A DNA stretch of 64,000 nt from Typha latifolia. Lineage: Eukaryota; Streptophyta; Magnoliopsida; Poales; Typhaceae. The position numbers and the translations under genes are program-made. This document shows positions 55,870-64,000 of this stretch, piece after piece. The number at the start of each line of letters is the position of its first letter. Positions within the stretch are counted from its first letter, which is position 1. The notes under the pieces are model-generated. The model was given only the letters and a program-made list of their open reading frames with translations. It was not told the DNA's origin and searched no databases. The DNA lies in the NCBI GenBank assembly GCA_019914945.1, contig CM034103.1:6510001-6574000 (forward strand), read 5' to 3'.

Positions 55870-56607
55870 AGATCGGCTATGAATCAATTCCTTAAGATCT
55901 GAATTTATTGTAAAAAGCAGTCCGCGCAACAGTGGGAAAATATTCTTCCAATATTCTCCGATAATCAAAAATTACAACATTAATTGGGTTGGATCCGTAA
56001 CTTTATGATCTACAATTTCGTATTTATGTCCTTCACAGATGTGAACTTTAGCAGGGACAAAAATACGGAATAACGTGGGTAATGGTGGTGATGATTGGTG
56101 AAGTGGATGTTAGGGTTATGGATAGGAGTGGATTGTGGAAGTGATTAAGGAAAGTAGACGAAGGGAACGAAGTGGTCGAGATCCCAAAGAAGAGGGGTGA
56201 CTCGACAATTGAGGGAGATTAGAAGCGAGGAGAAATCTTGCCGATAGTAGATGTGGAAGGATGGTGAAAAGGGAGGAGGGAGAAGTCTAGAGAGAAAATA
56301 TGAGGCAAGAAATTAAGAATCCAATAGCATTATGAAGTTGGCTGCCATTCACATATTTATAGAGGCTAGCCAACAAGTGCTAAAACAATATGAAACCCTA
56401 ATTCTAGAGGATTCTCGTCGATCACATTCGAACGCGCCCGATCGCGTTCGAACGCACTCAAAAAGCCTCTTCTCCGGATTTGCGAACACGACACAGGCGT
56501 TCGAACGCGGGCGTTCACAAGGGCATTCGAACGCGACCTACAGGAATTTTATTTTAATAAAAATAAACACCTAATGCAATAAGAAAATATCTTAACTAAA
56601 TGTATCA
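55830..56607 (-). repeat. D-family 5' LTR (D5)
   Basis: It starts TGATACATTTAG on minus and contains a GTTCGAACGC cluster (56405-56540) and TATA box TATAAATATG near 56347-56356. The inner end is set by alignment to D3. Followed by the CATAT target duplication at 56608-56612. Confidence 0.85.
56405..56540 (-). repeat. GTTCGAACGC cluster in LTR D5
   Basis: Pair GCGCCCGATCGCGTTCGAACG with 20-bp core spacing, plus GGCGTTCGAACGCGGGCG and GGCATTCGAACGCGACC. Better preserved than in D3. Confidence 0.85.
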
Positions 56608-57040
56608 CATATACTTATTGGTAAGTCAAACGAATAGATACATAACTAATCTTAATTATCTCACCACTATTTTCAATTACTCTCTTACTTTATTAATTAA
56701 AGAATGATTAAAGAGATTTGTATAAAAACAAAGAGAAGAGTTAATTCTTATCCCATCTACTACTAGATTTGTATAAAGCTCCAATTCTTATCCCATCTAT
56801 CACTGGATTAACTGAATGTAATCATATACTTATTGGTAAGTCAAACAAATAGATGCATAACTAATCTTAGTTATCTCACCACTATTTTTAATTAGTCTCT
56901 TATTTTATTAATTAAAGAGTGATTAAAATGTTTTGTATAAAAATAAAGAGAAAAGTCAAGAGATAGAAGAAAAAGAAGAAAAAATAATAACAGAAAAAAA
57001 TAAAACTTCAGCGGCAAAAGAGGAAGAAGAATACAAAGCC
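56608..57040. repeat. Host tandem duplication, period 215 bp
   Basis: ATACTTATTGGTAAGTCAAA occurs at about 56611 and 56826, and the following 110 bases are near-identical in both. The first copy's left part is at 50040-50095, separated by the D element. TTCTTATCCCATCTA is repeated further at 56747 and 56786. No coding signal. Confidence 0.8.
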
Positions 57041-57517
57041 TGTTCTTTCTATAATGCATCGTCCCATTAGGCACTAAATTACAAAAGGATAAACTTAGAA
57101 GAAAAAAAGAAAAAACTTCATCTACAAAGAAAATTGAAAATAGGTCTAAGTGACGAAATAAAAAACTTAGTGTGTTTTTTGTGTATTTTTCTCTTATAAA
57201 ATTCCCTAAAATGCAAATAAATAAATTATAGTGTTATGCTTATGCACCGTAGTCTATCGTACAGATGAAGGGATAAGGCAACTTGTTACAAAGATCTGTC
57301 TTTACCAAAATTATCGAAATTCCAAACGGAGGCCAGAATCTTTCACTTCTTATGGAGGGTCAACATTGGCCAATCGGGCGTCGTGCTTGCCAACTAGATA
57401 TCCTTAACGCCAATGGCAATACCGAAATTAACTCCGATTTAGAAGGAAATTTTCTATTACGAAGGCACCATTTCCTCTTCTTCGGTTCTTCCACCCGGTT
57501 AAGTGGTGGAATTATTG
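57041..57517 (+). promoter_or_regulatory. Presumed promoter and 5' UTR of the MYB gene
   Basis: This lies between the D-element flank and the MYB start codon. A candidate TATA (CTTATAAAAT) is at 57193-57202. Sequence from about 57280 is of more balanced composition and probably transcribed. The transcription start cannot be fixed. Confidence 0.4.
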
Positions 57518-60393
57518 ATGGAGGGGAAAGCGGAGACGACGATGCATCAAGATTCACGCAAGGAAAAGGTTTTCAAGCTATTCGGGGTGCGGATTACGAA
57601 GGAAAGCGGCGATGGTGCTGCGTCGCCGGAGAAGGAAGAGGAGGAGGTGATGAGGAAGAGCAAGAGCATGGGTAACCTCATCGCTGCCGGAGCTGCCGCT
57701 CCTGTCGGCGACGGCGACGCCGGCGATGAAGGATACCACTCGGAGGGTGGGCTGGTTCGGTCATCGAAGAGGAGATCGCAGGAGAGGAAGAAAGGTTGGT
57801 ACTCATCAATCCTTTTGTTTCTGCCCCCAAATTGTTCCGCTTTTGCTATCATTGATGGCCTTTTATGTTATCTAGTCCCATTATGTAGTTGGGATTGTGG
57901 AATTGTTTGGGGGAATCACTAGCCAGTAGATATTTTTTGTATAAATAGGGATATTATCATGTGGTAGTACTTTAATTGCTGTAGCTCTTACGTCTGATGA
58001 TATTATTACAATCCTATACAATTAAGAGTTGTACTATGGCTTGATGCAATTTCTAAAGATTAAGTGTTGACTTTTTGGAATTATTAAGCTGTATCCTGAG
58101 AATTCAATTATCTTGTCATGCTACTAGAACCAAGCCTTTAGCTACAACGATTCCTTATCAAGATTATTTCATTTTTCATTTTTAAATTTGAATTATATGT
58201 GCTTATTTTTCTCTGTTTCTACCTGTTTTCTTCTTGATCATAATTGTCAAGTACAGGGAATAAAAAGAACTCCCGCACATGTTTCTTTGTTAAGTTCTAG
58301 CAATCCTATTTGGCAGATAGGAACATTGTCCGTTCTCCAAGAATGTATGAGAAAAAGAACTAATGGCAAATATCTCTTAGTTAGTTGATGGATCAAGGTT
58401 AGCAGATATAATACCTTTGTCTTCTGTATTCAATGTTGATAATTCACTATGGACAATAGCTTAATGTTATTGCACTAGTGTTTATTATTATATACTTTTT
58501 AATGATATTCTGTCAATCTATTATTTTTTCTGATGATAGCATTGAACACCAGTTTTTATTATTTCATTGCATGTCATCATATTTTGCCATTTCCCATAAA
58601 ATATGGGGACACCTGTGGAATATGGGTAAAAATGGAACTGAATATTTGTCATGATAACCTGGGTATAAAAATTTGGTTGAGAAACATTTCATAATTTTTG
58701 TTTGTTATCAAATAGAATGAACTAATAGACTACGGAAAATCTGATATGCTTGTCTTTATTAGCTATTGCAACTGTAGGATGTAGCTTTAACCACAAAATG
58801 GCTATGTTAGAGCAAGCTTTGGTTATCATTTTGATTAGGCAAAAGTAGATATCTTCTAATTACCAACTATTTAGTACCATCAATTCCTCATGAGAAATGG
58901 TGGCCAGCTACCTGACTAGTTAAATAAGTCGCCCTTTTGAATTCCATAAATGTGTGCATTTCAAGTCAACTAAATACAGTACACATCTTGCTATATTGAT
59001 CTGCCTGATTCTGCTAGGCAACTATCTTATATTTATCTCCATGGTCGTCCCCGCCTCTTAACTGCATATAACCCAAATTAGGCTATTCTAATTGCATAAA
59101 TGACTTGTGATCTCTGTTCTACTTGCCTCTCAGATGGTTTCTCTGAACATTGAACAGAAAGCTACTTTCTGAGTTTCTTCTTGTCTGAATTTTCATTCTC
59201 GTATAGCACATCATACACTCCCATCTTTCTTTGGTTTCTTCATGTCAACACTTTCTGAAGTTTGTTATTTTCTTTGGTATTTCTAATGACCTCTCAATTT
59301 CTCAACTTCTCCATTTTGCAGCGGTTCCTTGGACTGAAGAAGAACATAGGACATTCCTCGCTGGACTTGAAAAGCTTGGGAAAGGAGACTGGAGGGGAAT
59401 TGCAAAGGAATTTGTGACTACTAGAACTCCAACCCAAGTTGCCAGTCATGCTCAAAAGTATTTTCTTAGACAAAGTAATACCAATAAGAAGAAGCGAAGA
59501 TCCAGCCTTTTTGACGCTGTTGTCAGTCATTCAGTAATTCTTCTTACGTACCTCTAACTATCTGCTAATCAGAATAATAAGTCTTCCTCTACATGAAGAA
59601 AAACTCAATCTCCTCTTCGTTTAGTTGGTTCTCAAGTCTCAATTATGCCTCGGTTATGCATATGCAGGTGCCTACCTCTGAAACTCTTGTCACACCATTA
59701 TCATCAATGAGGGTCCACGAAGTTATGAACATCAATAACGAATTCCTCAGAGGCAGCAGCCTTGTAAGTGCTACATCTCCATCAATGTGCTTGCACAATT
59801 TCATTTATATAATGAGTAGCTGGTGACTTTCAGGATGGACCCTTATTTTCTAATGCAATCAAAGTGAGGCCTCAAACTACAGAAGCTTTCCCAGCTTCAC
59901 TTGTGATCAAGGAACAACCCAGAGTTGAGCCAAATATGCAGAGTGTAAATTATTTGGTAAATCCACCAAAGGATGACTTGTTAATTTATAGTTTAACAAT
60001 TAATTATTTTTCTTATTAATGTTCCAAACCATTGGTTTATCTTGAGGTTTGATTCCCATGTTTAGCCAATAACTCTCAGGGTTTCGGCAGGTGAACTTCT
60101 CCAAAACTTCCATGGAACAGGTCATCCTTAACTCGTCATTTAGCTCAGCAGTCAATATCCCTGATGAGGCACCACCAACTTTTCAAGTTGACTCAACTAC
60201 AGATGCTGCAAATTTTCTGAGATTGTCCTCTAATTCATCAGTTCAACTTAACCTGCAGTGCCCTTCACAATTCATTGCAGCATCTCATTTAACAGAAAAC
60301 AGTGAGTTGGAGCTGACAATTGCACCACCACCACAACATAATTTGACAAAAGTTTCTTCTCAGAGTTATATAGGAGCAGTTAGAGTAATTTAG
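57518..60393 (+). CDS. 1R-MYB (SHAQKYF-type) transcription factor, five exons
   Basis: Proposed exons: 57518-57794, 59322-59521, 59668-59763, 59834-59956 and 60091-60393. They join in frame to 332 residues with GT..AG introns (the first 1,527 bp). ATG at 57518 is the first in-frame ATG. Residues 20-24 are KLFGV, a known repression motif. A Ser-rich, acidic region follows. The single MYB repeat spans about 93-142 ([13 protein letters not shown]96 and W116, SHAQKYF at 134-140), then a basic [10 protein letters not shown]. The C-terminal half is Ser/Asn-rich and ends [10 protein letters not shown]. Family members are nuclear DNA-binding proteins, commonly of I-box/TATCCA-type sites; the resemblance is to MYB1R1/MYBS3-like proteins. 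It is likely a repressor (inferred). Exon 2 donor is slightly ambiguous: GTCAGT at 59522 is chosen over GT at 59519. No disabling mutation is seen, so it is probably functional. Confidence 0.85.
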
Positions 60394-60480
60394 GTTATCC
60401 TTCTACTTAGGTTCTACCCTATGTCTGATGTTAAATAGTTTTAGTTATTTGTTTTCAGTTATCAGTAAGCAATAAATTGT
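60394..60480 (+). terminator. MYB 3' UTR with polyadenylation signal
   Basis: AATAAA at 60471-60476, 78 bp after the stop codon, in a T-rich context typical of plant 3' ends. Confidence 0.5.
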
Positions 60481-61440
60481 TATGTCATTTCATTTTTGTG
60501 ATGGAAACTTAAAGATAGCAGTCCTGCGTCTTCATGTTCTCCATCCAAAACAATGGGCAATGTAAACTTCTTTTCTTGTGATGCTTGGTGGTACGTGGCA
60601 TGTTAAATTCTGCGCGTAGAGTCCATTAGTTTTGCTGTCATTTTAGATTATGATTTTGTTAGAAGAGTGTTCTAATGCCAATGCCCGCACCGATATAAAA
60701 TTACTGAGAAGACTGAGGCAAGATGTAGGCACTAGGCAGTCTATCATTGATTCTATGTGGTTATTTTGTCGGCACAAACATGTGATGATACAGCATGTAT
60801 GATGTGAGCCTTGCAGGCACTTTTTTTTTCTTTTTTTTTCTTACGGACACTGCAAGGATGATACTAGTGCAATCCTTCTGATAATTTAATGGATATTCTC
60901 TTTAAACTCCTAGGTGTGACGCACTCTTCAAGCCCATAGCTATACCAGCGTCAGCTATTATTCTTAAAACAGCACCATTATATGTCAATTGTTTTATATG
61001 AGTTAAATCTTTAATTGTGATGGTTTTGTTACATTTTTCTTGGGCTTACAAAAATATCATACTTCAAATTTTTTTATATGTTTGAACACTGCGAAAGAAT
61101 TTGAATCAATCATGTCCGTCAGAGATGATAATTTTTTATAAGTTTGATATTTATTTTAATAAAAAAATTTAGTAGCTAGTCTAAATTATTTATATGTTTA
61201 GATTTTCTGTCTTCCCATACACAGGAGGAGAGAATGTCTGGTATACGTGTCAAATTAGTTTGGCCAACTTAGCCCATCTTCCAAGTCCAGATCCTCCTAA
61301 TAAATTAAAGCTTAAGGGAGCTTGCTATGATGGATTAAGGGTGATTGAGCTCAACTTCAAGGGGACACAAATTGAGTTAAACCAGCAATGCCAGTTCAGA
61401 CCGATCCGTCCGAACCAAGACGAGCAAGATTGAAAGAGCA
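60481..61440. other. Intergenic, little recognised
   Basis: AT-rich, with T-rich tracts near 60820-60842. An 80-codon open frame at 61194-61433 lies just before a gypsy-like 3' end and may be the decayed end of that element's polyprotein or chance; no domain is recognised. Confidence 0.4.
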
Positions 61441-61491
61441 ACTCATCCACCCATCACTTTGAGGACAAAATAAACGGAAAGCATGGTGGAT
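61441..61491 (+). other. Gypsy polyprotein end and polypurine tract
   Basis: CACTTTGAGGACAAAATAAACGG reads as the usual end of gypsy pol (TLRTK-like), followed by purine-rich AAAGCATGGTGGAT abutting LTR I. Confidence 0.5.
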
Positions 61492-62335
61492 TGATGTGAT
61501 CTAGGTCAAACCGGACCACCTCGTGGACATTAGGCTCATGGCTTGAGTCACCTGTTTAGATAATGAGTTAATTTCAGCATTTAGTTTAAGTTCTTTCTAG
61601 CTTATCGAGTCGGTTTAACATTGGATTTATTGTGGGTTGGATAATTGGTTAGCCTCCACTATATAATGTGGAGTGCAACCTAAATTAATAATGTTTTGAT
61701 GAATAAGCTTTTTTAGCTGGGGCATTCAAATGCAAAGAAGGGTCGTTCGAACGCCTATATTCCATTCGCAAAGTCAAAGATCCTGTTTTGGCAATTCAAA
61801 CACCTCCCAAGCCGTTCGAATGCTCCGCGGCGCAAATGATTGTATTAGGGTTATTTTTTCTTAGTCGTTTGGTTGATAGGCTAGCCTCTAAATATGTTGA
61901 AGGCAGCCTCATTAGGGATTATCTAATAAATCATTGAGTTGACATATCTTCTCCCCTCTAATCTGAAACTTCTCCCTCCTCACACAAATCCTAGCGGCGT
62001 GCCACCTCGGCACAGGTTACCCCTAACCTCCTTTGACTATCAGACCCTCCCTTCTTCTTAGGATACCGACCATCTTCTCCCCCCTCTTCCTTCACCCTAT
62101 TGCACTTTGTGCAAACCATACCCAACATCCACGTCCACTCCATCTCCACCTTCATCAACACCTCCACCATAACTTTGCCTATTTTTGCCTTAGCTACAGT
62201 CTGAATCTACAAATGGCATAGTTACCAAAAATATAGAAAAGAAGATATGGAACGAACCCGTCTAGTTTAGTAATTTTCTAACTATGAGAGAATATTTGAC
62301 GAATAATCTTGTCTGACTACGCGGACTACCTTTCT
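61492..62335 (+). repeat. I-family gypsy 3' LTR, decayed
   Basis: It begins TGATGTGATCTAGGTC after a polypurine tract. Contains a degenerate GTTCGAACGC cluster (61735-61830), GGCTAGCCTCTAAATATG, the CT-rich leader, and CGCGGACTACC near the 3' end. The terminus is not clear. Confidence 0.65.
61735..61830 (+). repeat. Degenerate GTTCGAACGC cluster in LTR I
   Basis: GGTCGTTCGAACGCCTAT, CCATTCGCAAAG and GCCGTTCGAATGC, the minimal recognisable set. Confidence 0.65.
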
Positions 62336-62410
62336 ACACACGAACGCAAACCGGTAGTCAAGATCAAGTAATAACACCATTGCCACCAACATACCGCTTC
62401 CTTAAACCGA

Positions 62411-63258
62411 TGATACACCTTATTAGAGTCTTTTCTTATTGCATTAGTTATTTATTTTCATTAAAATAAATTTTTTGTAGATCGCATTCGAACGCAGAAG
62501 GGGCACGTTCAAACGTCTTTGCGAACGCCTGCATTAGGTTTGCAAAAACAGAAAATGCGAAATATGCATTCGAACGAGGTCGAGCACGGTCGAGCGTGTT
62601 CGAACGTCTACATCAGGTTTGCATCGACAGTGAACACCTTTTGTGCGTTCGAACACGATCGGGCACATTCGAACGCGATCGGTGGGAGTCCACTAGAATT
62701 AGGGTTAAAAATTATTATTTTGACTTGTTGGCTAGCCTCTATAAATGTGTGGATGCTAGCCAAAATTATTATGCTATTAGAATATTGGTTTCTTGTCTCT
62801 CTATCTTCTCTCTAGTCTCTCTACCCTAATCTCTCTCCTCCCTCTTCACCAACCTACCACCTCTACCGTTAGCAAGATCTCTCCTAACTTCTAACCTCCC
62901 TCGTCTGTCAAGTTCTTTCTCTTCTTTGGGATCTCGACTATTTCTTCCCCTTCATCTTTATCCCTTAAACAACATCACCCATCCACCCTCACCTCTATTA
63001 TCATCCATAACCCTAACATCCACTCCACTCGTCACCACAACCATCATCCGCACTATATCATATTTTCATCCCAGTTTCAGTTCGAATCTGGAAGGGGCAT
63101 AAATACAAAAACGTAGATTAGAAAGTTATGAATCGATCCAATTTAGTTTCATAATTTTACGACTATGGAAGAATATATGGTAAATATTTTACCTCGGTTG
63201 TGCGGACTACTTCCTGCAATCAATCCAGATCTTGAAGGGATCATTCCGTAGCCTATCA
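62411..63258 (+). repeat. Solo LTR J (D/H-related gypsy)
   Basis: It starts TGATACACCTTATTAG and ends CCGTAGCCTATCA, with perfect target duplication ACCGA (62406-62410 and 63259-63263). Palindrome cluster 62485-62690 and TATA CTATAAATG at 62739-62747. The 3' end has no PBS-like 20-bp unit, making it the reference 'short' end for the family. Confidence 0.9.
62485..62690 (+). repeat. GTTCGAACGC cluster in solo LTR J
   Basis: TTCGAA cores at 62648 and 62668 (20 bp, linker with GATCGGGC) and several upstream decayed sites (GCATTCGAACGCAG, GTGTTCGAACGTC). Ends 65 bp before the TATA box. Confidence 0.85.
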
Positions 63259-63263
63259 ACCGA

Positions 63264-63684
63264 TCACCACCATGCCCACTTCGGCCACCCCTTTTCATGA
63301 TCCATTCTAATAGATTTGTCCTCCATCCCAAGTCTATCATAACTCAAAAAACCACACGTTTGTCTAACCATTGGGTCTCAAGTTACAACTTAAACTTGAT
63401 GATCCGTGATAACCCTAAAGCATATGTATCAGATAAATACTTTGTTAATGCCTTATTCAACAATTAAAGAGCACCCACAAGACCCACAAGCTTCACCATT
63501 TGTAATACCGTGATATGAAACAATTCCTTAGTTAATCCTTTTTCTTGCTTTTGGATTGTAGTAGTTATTTACTTGTTTGCTGAAGAATAAGATCCCGTGT
63601 CCATGAACAGTTCATATCTCGAGCTTTGGCATTTGAACCCCTCAGCTAAGCATTCGAACACAAGTACCTAAGAGTAGAAAGGGG
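63264..63684. other. No gene recognised
   Basis: Mixed composition with frequent stops in all frames. It is continuous with 62336-62405 across the solo LTR. Confidence 0.5.
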
Positions 63685-63900
63685 GTTTTTGGTAGGGATA
63701 GCAAAAATTGACCCAACCCAATAACCCGACTCTTAATCGGGTTTAGGTTTAATCAGGTTCGGGTCGTAAATGGGTCAACCCGCCTAACCCGATTAATAAT
63801 CAAGTCGTGTTCGGGTTTATACCACTAACCCATTTTGACCAGTTTAAATATACGGGTTAGGTTGGGTCAGGTCAACCCACCAACCCGCCAACCATATATA
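63685..63900. repeat. AACCCG / CGGGTT-rich dispersed repeat
   Basis: Reiterated GGGTTAGG, GGGTCAACCCG and CCCGATTAA in both orientations, then an (AT)n run at 63894-63908. This composition recurs in plant dispersed repeats; no element boundary is visible. Confidence 0.6.
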
Positions 63901-64000
63901 TATATATTTCTAATCGTAAACCTAACCTAACTCTAGACTCTCCCCACTCTCCCTCAAACATAAGCTGCCTCACTCATCTCTCATCTCTCATCTCCCATCT

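Larger units (their letters stand above)
50096..56607 (-). mobile_element. Complete-structure D-family gypsy element
   Basis: 5' LTR 56607-55830, tandem PBS array, gag-pol 55735-50920, polypurine tract (AAGGTGGGGGAAGTGTGG on minus, about 50902-50919), 3' LTR 50895-50096. Flanks are CATGT on the left and CATAT on the right. The copy of the target site at 56800-56835 reads ATCATATACTT, so CATAT is the original duplication with one later transition. Gag-pol has many stops, so the element is dead but structurally complete. Confidence 0.9.

Noticed and set aside
61194..61433. Small host gene upstream of LTR I
   Set aside because: The frame has no recognisable domain and runs into gypsy polyprotein-end sequence and a polypurine tract.
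62033..62221. His/Pro-rich small protein in the LTR leader
   Set aside because: The same CT-rich leader exists in every D/H/I/J LTR and its frames are not conserved.

Overview
The window looks like nuclear DNA of a flowering plant. It holds one spliced host gene, a single-repeat (SHAQKYF-type) MYB transcription factor at about 57.5-60.4 kb. Nearly everything else is nested, decayed LTR retrotransposons of the Ty3/gypsy and Ty1/copia superfamilies. Nothing looks bacterial, organellar or CRISPR-like, and I recognise no tRNA or rRNA gene. I cannot name the species.

Layout. 1-17.4 kb is a mosaic of gypsy fragments: gag, protease and integrase pieces, LTRs of several related families (called A, B, D, F and K here), and two copies of a long LTR-like repeat (M1, M2). 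17.4-29.8 kb is a Sirevirus-like copia element on the + strand. It has an accessory ORF downstream of pol, and a 2.84-kb solo-LTR-like repeat (M3, target duplication AGGGG) sits in its 3' LTR. 29.8-49.6 kb is a nest. An H-family gypsy element was invaded in its 5' LTR by a minus-strand A-family element, whose gag was invaded in turn by another A-family element (target duplication GGTTC). Its gag was also invaded by a minus-strand copia copy (target duplication CTCAC). 50.1-56.6 kb is a structurally complete minus-strand D-family gypsy element inserted in a host tandem duplication just upstream of the MYB gene. 61.5-63.3 kb holds an LTR remnant and a clean solo LTR (target duplication ACCGA).

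Two features recur and are the most interesting content. First, LTRs of both superfamilies carry, upstream of the TATA box, clusters of the 12-bp palindrome GCGTTCGAACGC. Neighbouring palindromes are often 20-22 bp apart centre to centre, and paired LTR copies have a CGGGC-type linker. The same cluster sits inside the copia elements, directly in front of a TATA-like box and the accessory ORF. Second, the 3' ends of the D/H/J LTRs look built from successive 20-bp units resembling the primer-binding site (PBS; core TGGTATCAGAGC). LTR J has none, H one, D3 two and D2 three. The 5' LTR of the complete D element abuts a six-copy array. The outer units are the more degenerate, which suggests LTR ends grow by absorbing duplicated PBS copies.

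All retrotransposon genes seen are broken by stops, frameshifts or deletions. Three unrelated copies have lost the integrase region. Boundaries rest on comparing copies within the window, on target-site duplications and on PBS/PPT signals; no database search was possible.
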